A stretch of DNA of 64,000 nucleotides, taken from Erysipelotrichaceae bacterium. GTDB lineage: Bacteria; Bacillota_I; Bacilli_A; Erysipelotrichales; Coprobacillaceae. A program made the position numbers and the translations under genes. Shown here one piece after another: positions 1 through 8,144 of this stretch. Location: the NCBI GenBank assembly GCA_018365815.1, contig JAGZJH010000004.1, positions 19,836 to 83,835 on the forward strand, in the 5' to 3' direction. Every line of letters begins with the position of its first letter. Position 1 is the first letter of the stretch. A model generated the notes under the pieces. The model did no database searches. It saw nothing but the letters and a program-made list of their open reading frames with translations, and was not told the DNA's origin.

Positions 1-827
1 TGATCATCTGCAAAATAACCCCAATGATCATTCATTGTAATACAAGCCTCCCATAAAATTGGTTCACCTTCTTCGTTTAATAACCCATAAGGAGGAATAA
101 TTTGCTCTGGTGAAGCAAAATCACCAGCATATACATTAGGATTTTTAGAAGTTAAAGAACCAAAGCCTTCGCCACTAGCTTCTAAACGATTATCTAAAAT
201 GATATCCGGTTGTAAACGACGAACCATTTGAACTAATTTTGTAGCTTGCCATTTTTCGCCGGTCATCTTATCGTATGAAAAATCAAACCACATAATATCA
301 ATTTTACCATAGTTTGTACATAACTCATTAACTTGACCGTGCATAAAATTTAAATAATTATTAAAATCATGGTAAACGTCTTTAAACTTCTCATTATTTC
401 TTTCAGGGTGCTGACGATCTTTATAATGCGGAAAATCTTGATGATGCCAATCAATTAATGAAAAATAAAGTCCTACTTTTAACCCTTCTTTTCTAAAAGC
501 GTTTACAAATTCTTCCACAAAATCTCGAGAAGATTTGTAATCAGTTAATTGCGTATTAAACATACAATAACCATCATGATGTTTGGCTGTTAATACTGCA
601 TATTTCATTCCGGCATTTTTTGCCATCTTTGCCCATTTTTCCATATCACAATCATCAGGATTAAAGGCATCTACATATTTTTGATAATCTTCAATACTAA
701 GTTGTTCATAACTTCTTACCCACTCACCTCTAGCAGGCACACTATAAGCCCCAAAATGAATAAACATTCCAAAACGAGCCTCTTTATACCACTTTATTCT
801 TTGTAAATACGTTTCACTTTTAAGCAC
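1..827 (-). CDS. alpha-L-fucosidase, GH29 family (N-terminal part; cut by window edge)
   Basis: About 275 codons of the N-terminal part are visible; the C-terminus lies beyond position 1. The reading frame carries typical GH29 blocks: an early RFGMFIHFG segment, a KYAVLTAKHHDGYCMF segment, and IMWFDF, whose Asp sits where the GH29 catalytic nucleophile is found. The family removes alpha-linked L-fucose from glycans, consistent with a gut organism using host or dietary sugars. No signal peptide is visible, so the enzyme is probably cytoplasmic. GTG at 825-827 is chosen as start because the GAGGTG ribosome-binding site ends six bases before it; the ATG at 831-833 directly abuts that site. The truncation is due to the window, not to decay. 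Confidence 0.85.
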   Translation of the reverse strand, partial: MLKSETYLQRIKWYKEARFGMFIHFGAYSVPARGEWVRSYEQLSIEDYQKYVDAFNPDDCDMEKWAKMAKNAGMKYAVLTAKHHDGYCMFNTQLTDYKSSRDFVEEFVNAFRKEGLKVGLYFSLIDWHHQDFPHYKDRQHPERNNEKFKDVYHDFNNYLNFMHGQVNELCTNYGKIDIMWFDFSYDKMTGEKWQATKLVQMVRRLQPDIILDNRLEASGEGFGSLTSKNPNVYAGDFASPEQIIPPYGLLNEEGEPILWEACITMNDHWGYFADD

Positions 828-860
828 AATCATCACCTCACCAAAAAGTATATCACAAAA

Positions 861-894
861 CAAAAAAGAAACAATCATCAAATGATAATTGTTT
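861..894 (-). terminator. intrinsic terminator of gerM
   Basis: An inverted repeat (AAACAAT ... ATTGTTT with further pairing inside) is followed on the minus strand by a T-rich run. It overlaps the gerM stop codon by two bases and separates gerM from the fucosidase gene. Confidence 0.75.
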
Positions 895-1855
895 ATAAAG
901 CCACCACATTATAAACTATCTCTTTTGAAACTATTTCATCTTGGCCAATTGCTTCACCATTAACTTCAAAAGCAATTGTCTCAACACCATCAAGTTGTCT
1001 TAATGATAACATTAATAAATCTGATACTTGTGGATTTAAAGACATTTCATCTAATAAAGCCCGGTCATTTAAATTAACTGTTAATTTTCCATCGCTGATT
1101 TCAGTTCCTTCTAATACTTCTAATTCACTTAAAATCTCATTTTCTTTAAGTAAAGATGAAATCGAAGTTTGTTTTAAAAGCATGGCAACTTTATCTTTAA
1201 TTTCAAGATTATTAGTATTAATACGCCTAGTCATTGGAACATAAAACAATTGTTGATCAATCACTTTATTTGCATAAACCACTAATGCATTGGTTTTATG
1301 TAAATAAGCATTTACTGATTCAAAATTATTTAACCCTAAACTATGATTATAATTTTGTGATAAAGAAATATAACTTTCTGGAAGATTAGTCACTTCATTA
1401 TTATTACAAGTTAAATGTAATTCTTCAATATCTTTATAATTACAAAGTGTCCATGTTAAAGCTTCTAAAAAATTCAAACTACTTTCTTTCGTTAAATTCA
1501 TTAATCCCTCACTAAAATCTAAAGTTAATAACCCATTATTTAAACTCACTGAATTAATTGAAATATCTTCATTAATGACAGGATATAATCCTTTAAAATT
1601 AGTTGGTTTAGTTTTCATTATACTAATAATATTCGTTACTTCTTGTTCTAAAGATTCGCCAGGACTCACTTCTATATTTACTGGAATTAAAGTCTGACTT
1701 TCATCTTGAAAAACAACCTCTTTGTAATTATTTTCCTTAGTATAAACAATATTTGCAACCGGTGTTTTTTCATCTTTTTGATTCTTATTATAAACATAAG
1801 CAACCCCTAAAACAAATCCACATACCAATAACGTTTTAATGATTTTATTTTTCAT
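893..1855 (-). CDS. gerM: GerM-like spore germination/sporulation protein with two GerMN domains
   Basis: The 320-residue protein has an N-terminal hydrophobic segment (residues 5-22) and then two repeats of the GerMN fold. Each repeat has a strand of the type NGLLTLDFS or DGKLTVNLN, followed by a helix ending in a short (in)TWTL- or LRQL-like motif. A Cys at residue 12 could be a lipid-attachment site, but Val at -1 is atypical for a lipobox. In Bacillus subtilis GerM takes part in sporulation (engulfment-stage complex) and lies beside racE and near gerE; the same partners occur here, with about 4 kb of decayed genes in between. The start has a GAGGTGG site five bases upstream. Confidence 0.8.
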   Translation of the reverse strand: MKNKIIKTLLVCGFVLGVAYVYNKNQKDEKTPVANIVYTKENNYKEVVFQDESQTLIPVNIEVSPGESLEQEVTNIISIMKTKPTNFKGLYPVINEDISINSVSLNNGLLTLDFSEGLMNLTKESSLNFLEALTWTLCNYKDIEELHLTCNNNEVTNLPESYISLSQNYNHSLGLNNFESVNAYLHKTNALVVYANKVIDQQLFYVPMTRRINTNNLEIKDKVAMLLKQTSISSLLKENEILSELEVLEGTEISDGKLTVNLNDRALLDEMSLNPQVSDLLMLSLRQLDGVETIAFEVNGEAIGQDEIVSKEIVYNVVAL

Positions 1856-2095
1856 GTTACCACCTCAATTCAATATATGAATAAAAGTGATATTTATGAT
1901 AAAAATCATCTCATGAATAACGTTTCTATCTCAATCATTCATAAACTAAAAAAACTCACCAAGATATTTAATATTGTATTACTATTAACAATTCAAATCA
2001 TTAATTATATCAAAGTCATTATAGTTTTTGATTTTCTCTTAAATCTATTTCTTAAATATGGTGCTTATAAATCTTGTTATTTCAAAAAAGCATAT

Positions 2096-2359
2096 TTAAT
2101 ATTTTATATAAAAGTTACTTAATAAACTTGCTAATATTTTAGGATTTTCTTCATTGACAATATGCCCTATATCTTCAATAAGTTGCAATTTAGCACCTTT
2201 TATATTTTCAAAGTAGTATTTTGCACTCTTTAAATTGACTTTATCTTTTTTTCCGCAAATAATTAAAGTTGAACATTTTACTTTTTGTATCTGCCCACTA
2301 AAGTCCAATATTTTCATAGAATTGCATAAAGTCAAAACATCTTTTTTATTTATTTTCAT
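2096..2359 (-). pseudogene. C-terminal remnant of an alpha/beta hydrolase
   Basis: Only about 87 codons remain. They match the last third of an alpha/beta hydrolase: the block CSTLIICGKKDKVN holds the acid Asp of the triad and IEDIGHIVNEENP holds the catalytic His. The N-terminal half with the nucleophile elbow (GxSxG) is absent and the preceding bases do not encode it in any frame I could read. No convincing ribosome-binding site precedes the first Met. The fragment cannot be an active hydrolase and fits the decayed block around it. Confidence 0.7.
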
Positions 2360-2414
2360 TTTCTAAAATTAAATCATCATACTATTTACTAAACTTATAA
2401 ATTTAATCCAACAC

Positions 2415-2850
2415 TTATTCTATCGTTTCTTTTTTAGTTGAATAATTACCAGTTATTTCCAAAACATTTCCATCTGGATCAATCACATTAAAATAATAAT
2501 AAGACATATGCACATTGACATACATTATTTTAGAAACTTCACCAATTTGAAGTGATTGAATTCTTTGATACTCACTTTCTAAATTTTCTACTTCAAAATT
2601 AAAAATAACAATATTATTCTTTTTAATATCATCTTCTTTTATAAAATCATCAATATAGGCTTGATTAAAATGAATACAATTTGATTTTTTCATCATATTT
2701 TTTATTATAAAGTGAAAGTAAATTCCCACAATCAAATGTAATCCATCAATCATCATTACTATATATAGGTTCCTTTTGTAGAAGTTGTTTATAAAAATTT
2801 AAAGATTTTTCTATATTTTCAACACATATATAAGTAGTTCCTAATTTCAT
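2415..2850 (-). pseudogene. VOC-family (glyoxalase/bleomycin-resistance-like) protein, broken by a nonsense codon and a frameshift
   Basis: The N-terminal part starts at 2850 and reads KLGTTYICVENIEKSLNFYKQ, a typical first VOC half-module. It meets an in-frame TGA at 2746-2748. Reading through gives WITFDCGN and more VOC-like sequence, so the TGA probably replaced an Arg/Gln codon. About 70-90 bases further on the homologous reading moves into another frame (around 2665-2695), continuing with VIFNFEVENLESEYQRI and ending in the FNVIDPDGNVLEI motif common in VOC proteins. Two independent lesions make this a pseudogene rather than a sequencing error. The original activity cannot be told from the family alone. 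Confidence 0.8.
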
Positions 2851-2873
2851 TAAAATCCTTCGCTTTTTAATTT

Positions 2874-3053
2874 TTATACCATAACATCATATATTTTTTT
2901 CATTACTTTGTCATAGTCGATTGACGGGGCAAAATACATTTTACTTTCCCCATATTTTTCAATACTTTTTTGATCTATGATGATTGAAATTTTGGCATAT
3001 CCTTATTATCGTGCAACATCGCATTAAAATCTTTTTTTATCTTCGTTTACCAC
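2874..3053 (-). pseudogene. short degraded gene remnant, identity uncertain
   Basis: Pieces of a once-continuous protein can be read on the minus strand across at least two frames: a GTG start at about 3053 behind AGGAG, then VNEDKK, then DFNAMLHDNKDMPKFQ, then IIIDQKSIEKYGESKMYFA and PSIDYDKVMKKIYDVMV ending at 2874. The middle piece reminds me of the N-terminus of some MGMT-like (alkyltransferase-like) proteins, but I recall this only loosely and would not assign it. The piece is far too short for a complete enzyme. Confidence 0.45.
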
Positions 3054-3209
3054 TATAGCCATCTCCTACTTTAAGGATAATATAATTATTATTTCTATGC
3101 AATGAGAGGTTTGAAAATTCAACAACTTCCAATCTGTTATTTGCCATATAAATTGGAAATTACCAAATCATCTGTATAATGTTTATAAAAAAAGTAATAA
3201 TCACTTCAT

Positions 3210-3694
3210 TTATTTTAACATTACCACTCCACCCATCCCTGTAAACATCCAATCTCCAATATAAATAGCAATAACTCCAAGTACTTTAAGTGCTAAAGTA
3301 TCTCCATATGTAATTGGTAAAGTGACTTTTCCAATTTGGACTTTCTTTTTTAATTTTTCTTGCTCCTTTAAACTTTTGTGAAAGTCTTTATTAGCCCATT
3401 CTTCAAATCTTTTAGACTTTTTACTTAAAAACACAAGAACTATCCCTAAAACAATATTAATAGCAGCCAAAATTAGCATCCAACCCCAATTACTTAATGG
3501 ATTTTTACAGATGATTGGAATGAACGAAAGTAATATCCATCCTATACCACATACTAACAAAATAATTACACCAATACGATAAACACCAACTCCATCTTTT
3601 TGTCTCTAACAATATCAACTGCAGTCTTACTTACATTGCGAGATATTTCTTGACTAAACCAATCTGACAATCTAGCCACTAATTTGTCCCTCAT
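3210..3694 (-). pseudogene. small membrane protein broken by a frameshift
   Basis: The downstream part (3210-3580) encodes two hydrophobic segments (VIILLVCGIGWILLSFIP and WMLILAAINIVLGIVLVFL), a charged cytoplasmic loop (SKKSKRFEEWANKD), and a final hydrophobic stretch. The upstream part, from an ATG at 3694, reads RDKLVARLSDWFSQEISRN and VSKTAVDIVRDKK, then runs out of frame at a five-base A run (plus-strand T run near 3597-3601). Adding one A would join it to DGVGVYRIGVII. A one-base homopolymer loss is therefore the simplest explanation. I do not recognise the family. Confidence 0.6.
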
Positions 3695-3759
3695 TCTTAC
3701 AACATGATTCTCTAAAAATTCTAATTTTCTGTTTTACAAATTGAAATTTGTAAAACTTA

Positions 3760-4270
3760 TTAAAGTTTTATTTCATAGCCATACTCATGTAATACAAAAC
3801 CATCACCAAATACTTCATCGTAAACACCATCAACCTTTACAAACCCATTTTTAATATACAGTTGAATTGCCGGTATATTTCTATCTACCACAAAAAGTCT
3901 AAGATATTTAGCATCAAGTGTTTTGGCGATTTCTTTTGCCTTATCAAGCATTAGACTACCTATACCTTTTTTTGAATATTTAATATTTACACCTAATCGA
4001 TCAATATATATATATAGCTTCCGCGTGATTATCATTCCATTTAACCGCATCTTCTCCTAAGTTTGTATTGGACAAAACAAATGCCGATACTATTTCGCCA
4101 TTGTTAAGCAAAACATATAGTTGATTATTTTTTATATCTTCCTCAAAAAATTCACAAGGATAAACATCGTCCCAAATTTGAATATCCTGTTCATTCATGT
4201 TTTGAATAATTCGTTTATACATATCTTTTAACTGTGGCAAGTCTCGCATAATAGCTTGTCTAAAATCCAT
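3760..4270 (-). pseudogene. GNAT acetyltransferase split by a TA-repeat frameshift
   Basis: The N-terminal part (from ATG at 4270, with GAGGTGATAAG upstream) reads MDFRQAIMRDLPQLKDMYKR and runs to EAIYIY before a TGA. The C-terminal part in another frame continues with DRLGVNIKYSKKGIGSLML, holding the acetyl-CoA-binding loop KKGIGS, and NIPAIQLYIKNGF. Both halves together make a normal-length GNAT of about 170 residues. The break lies in a TA dinucleotide tract at 4003-4016. One more TA unit, or two fewer, restores the frame, so slippage made the lesion. It could be reversible, but the neighbours are all decayed. Confidence 0.8.
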
Positions 4271-4300
4271 CTTATCACCTCGTCAAATTTCAATTTACAT

Positions 4301-4936
4301 TTAAGAATGCAATTTATTTTTGATACGCAAAATTGCTTCTATGTGCATAATCCAATGTCTTGAAAATGGCATTTGTATTAACCCTCGAATATCTTTATTA
4401 CCCCAATAATCAATCAGCCAAATTGCATTTTCATCATCACTGACAACATTTAATAATTTTAACCGTTCTTTTCTTTCTTCCGGTATTTTCATTTTCAATT
4501 CATCATAGGATAAATGACTAATTATCGTTTCAGTGCTTTTCTTTACTTCAAAAATATATGAATAAAGTTCTTTCAAATTCAGTTGTTTTGAAAAATCAAC
4601 AATCCCCTCTTCAACAAGTTCATTACCGGTTGTAATAATCGGTGAATGAATACGTTCTTGATAATTACCTGTAAAAAAAACTTGTTAATTTTCATGAATT
4701 AATGTATGAACAACTATATCTTCAATACGAAAAATATGCTAAATTGAATATGCAATAGTTTTACTATGATAACCCTTAGCATTGATAAAAGGAATGGCGC
4801 TAAAATCTTCTCTGTTTAATTCTTCTTTCAATGATATTAAAGTTTCCATTAACTGATTTCGCAAATCAAACAATGTCATAATTCCTAAATTATAAGTTTT
4901 TTTCTTTTTGATTTGTGTTTGCATTGTTTTATTCAA
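4301..4936 (-). pseudogene. DinB-like family protein with two in-frame nonsense codons
   Basis: A single 211-codon frame is interrupted by TAG at codon 66 (4739-4741) and TAA at codon 84 (4685-4687), with homologous-looking sequence on both sides of each. The segments YHSKTIAYS-stop-HIFRIEDIV, IQMPFSRHWIMHIEAI and the regularly placed His residues look like the four-helix metal-binding DinB superfamily. The first stop probably replaced the Trp of a common WHI motif (TGG to TAG). The two lesions leave no full-length product. Confidence 0.75.
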
Positions 4937-5009
4937 TTTTGACCATGCTTAATTCATAATACATCCCCCTTTCAACAGTCTTAATTTTTTGAATGATTTA
5001 GACTAAAAT

Positions 5010-5171
5010 TTATTTTTTATGAGTGTTTAAATGTGTTGTTGATAAAAGTAAAAATGATACTCCAAGTAATAAAAACATTACTGCCGTAGTTGTATCTTTA
5101 TCAATAAAATTCATCATTGAGACGATCAAAAAACATATAAAACTAATTTACTATTTTTTATCTTTTTTCAT
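5010..5171 (-). pseudogene. 54-codon membrane peptide gene with two adjacent early stop codons
   Basis: An AAAGGAG site stands nine bases before ATG 5171. The frame reads MKKDKK, then TAG and TAA as codons 7 and 8, then ISFICFLIVSMMNFIDKD, a second hydrophobic stretch (AVMFLLLGVSFLLLS), and a short charged tail. Its good start signal and membrane-like composition argue that it was once a real small membrane protein with two transmembrane helices. An internal ATG at codon 19 could still give a shorter peptide. The family is unknown. Confidence 0.5.
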
Positions 5172-5367
5172 AATTTTAACTCCTTTAAATTTATCTTTAC
5201 GATCTAAGTATATCACTAGAAAAATCACCAGTCATCATCTACAACATCAAATAAATATACCATTTCCTTTTAAAATACTAACTTTTATTTGTTAATGATT
5301 TTAAAGCATTTACTACTTATCACTTTATTTTCAACTTATTTTAAGTATAATTCAGATTAACAGTCAA

Positions 5368-5773
5368 TTAATCACTTTTAACTTTACGGATTTCAAAATC
5401 AAGATCATAGATTTTTTCGTGTTTTACACACTCTAAATCATCTTGATTAAAATCTTTGCGAATTGAAATTGTATTTAAACAATCATATCCTAAGCGACGA
5501 TAAAGTCTAATCACCTTTTCATTTCTTGAAGCAGCTTCGATATATAAAGAAATAGAATACTGCTTAACAATTCCCTGAATAAACAAATCCAATATATTAT
5601 TTTTGATAAACAATAAAATAAACTTGATAATTACTTTTAATCCAATTTTCAACATCTTGCAAACATTCATTTTGAGTTTGAATAATATGATTATGACATA
5701 ACCAAAATTGTTTAATTAATTCTACTGATTGATTTTGTTCATTGACATACTCAACTAATTTTACAGCATTCAT
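5368..5773 (-). pseudogene. GNAT acetyltransferase with an internal deletion
   Basis: The start region (ATG 5773) reads NAVKLVEYVNEQNQ and continues to VENWIKSNYQVYFIVYQK before a stop. The end region in another frame reads QYSISLYIEAASRNEKVIRL and YRRLGYDCLNTISIRKDF, a typical GNAT C-terminus. About 40 residues that should hold the central strands and the acetyl-CoA-binding loop are missing between them, so a deletion plus a frame change removed the active core. This is a second, distinct GNAT remnant in the block. Confidence 0.75.
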
Positions 5774-5840
5774 TATTTTTGTCTCTTTATAACGCTTATT
5801 TAATATCTTAAATATAGAATATCATAAATACATTTAAAAT

Positions 5841-5866
5841 AAAAAAGATTTCCACTTTTGGAAACC
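5841..5866 (-). terminator. intrinsic terminator of murI
   Basis: AGGTTTCC and GGAAATCT pair around a short loop and are followed by six T on the minus strand, directly behind the murI stop codon. Confidence 0.8.
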
Positions 5867-5867
5867 T

Positions 5868-6647
5868 CTAAACATCAATATGAAAAACTTCAACATTTGA
5901 AAAATCAAAAAAACTAGAAGCGGCATATATAAATTCTTCCACATTACCCGTTGTATTAATTTCAACACTTCCTTGTAAGTGACTTAATAAATGGTGTTTT
6001 TGTAAATAAAACTTAACTTCATCACTTACAGAATCACTCGAAGAAATATACTCAATATCCCCTAAAACTTCTTTTATTTGATTTTTAATAATTGGATAAT
6101 GTGTGCAACCTAAAATAATTGAATCAATCTTACTATGATATTGTTTTAATGCCTCTTCAATTTGTAAGACAATTCCATTTTTATATTCACCGGATTCAAT
6201 TAGCGGGACTAATTGAGGTGTCGCTAAAGAAAATACTTGACAATTTTTTTTATACGATAAAATTGTTTGTTCATATTTTTTTGATTGAATCGTTGCATTA
6301 GTTGCGATAACTAAAACATGATTTAAGTCTTTTTTTAAAAAACTTTGAACTGTTGAATCAATAACGCCAATAATTAAAACATCTTTAAATAATTGTCTTA
6401 AATCTTCTAACACACTGGCTGAAGTGGTATTACAAGCAAGTACAATAATTTTAATGTCTCGACTAATAAAATATTTTACTATTTTCACTGCACAATGTAA
6501 TAACTGCTCGTGTGTTTTATCACCATATGGGCAATTGGCATTATCACCAACATAAATTAAATCTTCATTTGGCAACAATTGTTTCATTGATTGTAGAACG
6601 GTTAATCCCCCTACACCTGAATCAAAAATTCCTATTTTATTTTTCAT
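5868..6647 (-). CDS. murI: glutamate racemase
   Basis: This enzyme converts L-glutamate to D-glutamate for peptidoglycan. The 259 residues match the family length. Visible motifs are IFDSGVGGLTVL at the N-terminus (Asp9, Ser10), ACNTTSA with catalytic Cys72, and LGCTHYP with catalytic Cys181 and His183. Its ATG overlaps the TGA of the VanY-like gene (ATGA), with an AGGGGGA ribosome-binding site inside that gene, so the two are probably translationally coupled. The gerE-murI-gerM neighbourhood parallels gerE-racE-gerM of Bacillus subtilis. A terminator follows. Confidence 0.95.
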   Translation of the reverse strand: MKNKIGIFDSGVGGLTVLQSMKQLLPNEDLIYVGDNANCPYGDKTHEQLLHCAVKIVKYFISRDIKIIVLACNTTSASVLEDLRQLFKDVLIIGVIDSTVQSFLKKDLNHVLVIATNATIQSKKYEQTILSYKKNCQVFSLATPQLVPLIESGEYKNGIVLQIEEALKQYHSKIDSIILGCTHYPIIKNQIKEVLGDIEYISSSDSVSDEVKFYLQKHHLLSHLQGSVEINTTGNVEEFIYAASSFFDFSNVEVFHIDV

Positions 6648-7810
6648 AAATCCCCCTGACTATCATTTTGATGATACTCTTCTAATGTTGAAATATTTTC
6701 ATTTTTCATTTTTAATGCGACATCTTTACCTACATAGCGATAAACATTACTTTCATAATCATGATTTGTGATTTCATTTTTATCTTGTGGATAACGTAAT
6801 ATAAATCCATACAAATAGGCATTATCATTAAGCCACTCTTTAAAATTAGTAGTATCAAATTCACTGATGGCAATTTCTTCAACTTTAAAAGACATTTGTA
6901 ATCCTAATTGTGATTCACTAAAACCAGCTTGTGATTTTTCCAATGTTTCGTAACTTTGATACCCTTCAACTACCATAATACTTTCAGTATTTTCAACTTG
7001 TTTATACGCTTCAAACATTTCTTTAAGTGAACTATAAACTTCTTCGTTTAAGTAAGTAAAATAAGATAAACGCGGAATATCTTCAATCACGACTAAGTTT
7101 TCAGGTACATAGTCTGTAATAAAATGATCTTGATCTACTAAGGTAACAATATCCGTAGGATCAATGACAAAATTCATTTTCTTTGCTTCTAATGCATAAT
7201 TCATTAAATTAGAAACTTGAATAGGTGAGTAATGGATAAACAATTCATTAAGTAATGAAGTGCTATCACTAATTGAAGTCATGCCCAATTTACTTAAACT
7301 TTGAACAAGGGTATCAATAGCCTCAATATAATTTTCTTCTTCTAATACATAATAAGGTTTTAAATCTGTATATAAATTAATATAATTAAAATTAAATGAA
7401 TTATTTGTTTCATAATCCAATAATAAATTATTATCAATTAATGTCGTTAAGTTTTCATTCACTGACCAAGGCGTCTCTTCGTTTAATTTTTCTATAATTG
7501 CATTTGTATGAGTCACAACTTCTACTAAAGAATTAAAAGTTCCTTGATTTTCGACTTGATGATAATATTCATAATTATAAATCAAAAAACCATCGATTTG
7601 AATATAATCAATAAACTGATCAACGGGTATATTATTTTGGATAATATATTCTTGTTGTGCTGAATCTAAATAGGTTTCAATTAACATACGATTATCATTA
7701 TTCATTCCTTGAATACGATAAAAACGATCATATTTACGATTGATTCCTATAAACACAATTAAAAAACAAATTGTCGCAAATAACATAATATGGTAACGTT
7801 TGAGTTTCAC
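6644..7810 (-). CDS. membrane-anchored VanY/M15-like protein lacking its zinc ligands (probable pseudoenzyme)
   Basis: One N-terminal membrane segment is followed by about 250 residues of unrecognised extracytoplasmic sequence and then a C-terminal D-Ala-D-Ala carboxypeptidase-like (VanY, peptidase M15B) domain. The scaffold is recognisable: EGYQSYETLEKSQAGFS, EWLNDNAYLYGFILRYP, and YRYVG. The metal sites are gone. SExHQxGLAxDI of the family reads SESQLGLQMSF here (His to Ser, Asp to Ser), and EPWHYRYVG reads ESNVYRYVG (His to Val). A peptidoglycan-binding or scaffold role is an inference. GTG at 7808-7810 is chosen as start because AGAGGTG precedes it by five bases. It overlaps murI by four bases. 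Confidence 0.7.
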   Translation of the reverse strand: MKLKRYHIMLFATICFLIVFIGINRKYDRFYRIQGMNNDNRMLIETYLDSAQQEYIIQNNIPVDQFIDYIQIDGFLIYNYEYYHQVENQGTFNSLVEVVTHTNAIIEKLNEETPWSVNENLTTLIDNNLLLDYETNNSFNFNYINLYTDLKPYYVLEEENYIEAIDTLVQSLSKLGMTSISDSTSLLNELFIHYSPIQVSNLMNYALEAKKMNFVIDPTDIVTLVDQDHFITDYVPENLVVIEDIPRLSYFTYLNEEVYSSLKEMFEAYKQVENTESIMVVEGYQSYETLEKSQAGFSESQLGLQMSFKVEEIAISEFDTTNFKEWLNDNAYLYGFILRYPQDKNEITNHDYESNVYRYVGKDVALKMKNENISTLEEYHQNDSQGDL

Positions 7811-7880
7811 AAAATCACCTCTTACCAATTATATACTAATTCATATCAAAACGCTATTAAAACCACTAAATATCATAATG

Positions 7881-7904
7881 AAAAAAGCCACTACTGTGAC
7901 TTTT
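7881..7904 (-). terminator. intrinsic terminator at the gerE 3' end
   Basis: AAAGTCAC and GTGGCTTT pair (one G-T) around a four-base loop, followed by T6 on the minus strand. It overlaps the last codons of gerE. Confidence 0.65.
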
Positions 7905-8100
7905 CAATTTTCAATTCTCCTAATGCAACCAATTCCAATAAAGCCTGTAACCTTGAAGTAACCCCTAATTTTTGAATTACGTTTGAAATATGATTGCGTA
8001 CTGTTTTTTCACTAATATGAAGCGTATTAGCAATTTCTTTAGTTGAAGCACTTTGAATAAGCATTTCAAATATTTGTCTTTCACGCTTTGTTAATAACAT
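7891..8100 (-). CDS. gerE: GerE, LuxR-type late sporulation transcription factor
   Basis: This 69-residue protein is a bare LuxR/NarL helix-turn-helix domain: TKRERQIFEMLI at the N-terminus, the recognition region ISEKTVRNHISNVIQKLGV, and a final helix. That is the size and layout of Bacillus subtilis GerE (74 residues), which acts in the mother cell with sigma-K on spore-coat genes. It lies between uvrC and the murI pair, as gerE lies near racE in Bacillus. An AAGGAGGGGAAGT ribosome-binding site precedes the ATG. Confidence 0.9.
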   Translation of the reverse strand: MLLTKRERQIFEMLIQSASTKEIANTLHISEKTVRNHISNVIQKLGVTSRLQALLELVALGELKIEKSQ

Positions 8101-8144
8101 ACTTCCCCTCCTTAATATATCATATGAACTAAGGAATAGAAATG

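Noticed and set aside
1..827. Fucosidase gene as a truncated pseudogene
   Set aside because: The frame is open to the window edge; the missing part is simply outside.
1877..2122. Plus-strand open frame of about 80 codons
   Set aside because: Low-complexity, Ile/Lys/Leu-rich translation with no ribosome-binding site, in a very AT-rich gap and overlapping the end of a minus-strand remnant.
2746..2748. TGA read as Trp (alternative genetic code)
   Set aside because: Several intact genes, such as gatD and the VanY-like gene, end in TGA, and the same pseudogene also carries a frameshift.
5023..5295. Plus-strand open frame of about 90 codons
   Set aside because: It lies opposite a minus-strand membrane peptide gene that has a proper ribosome-binding site; composition looks like antisense of AT-rich sequence.
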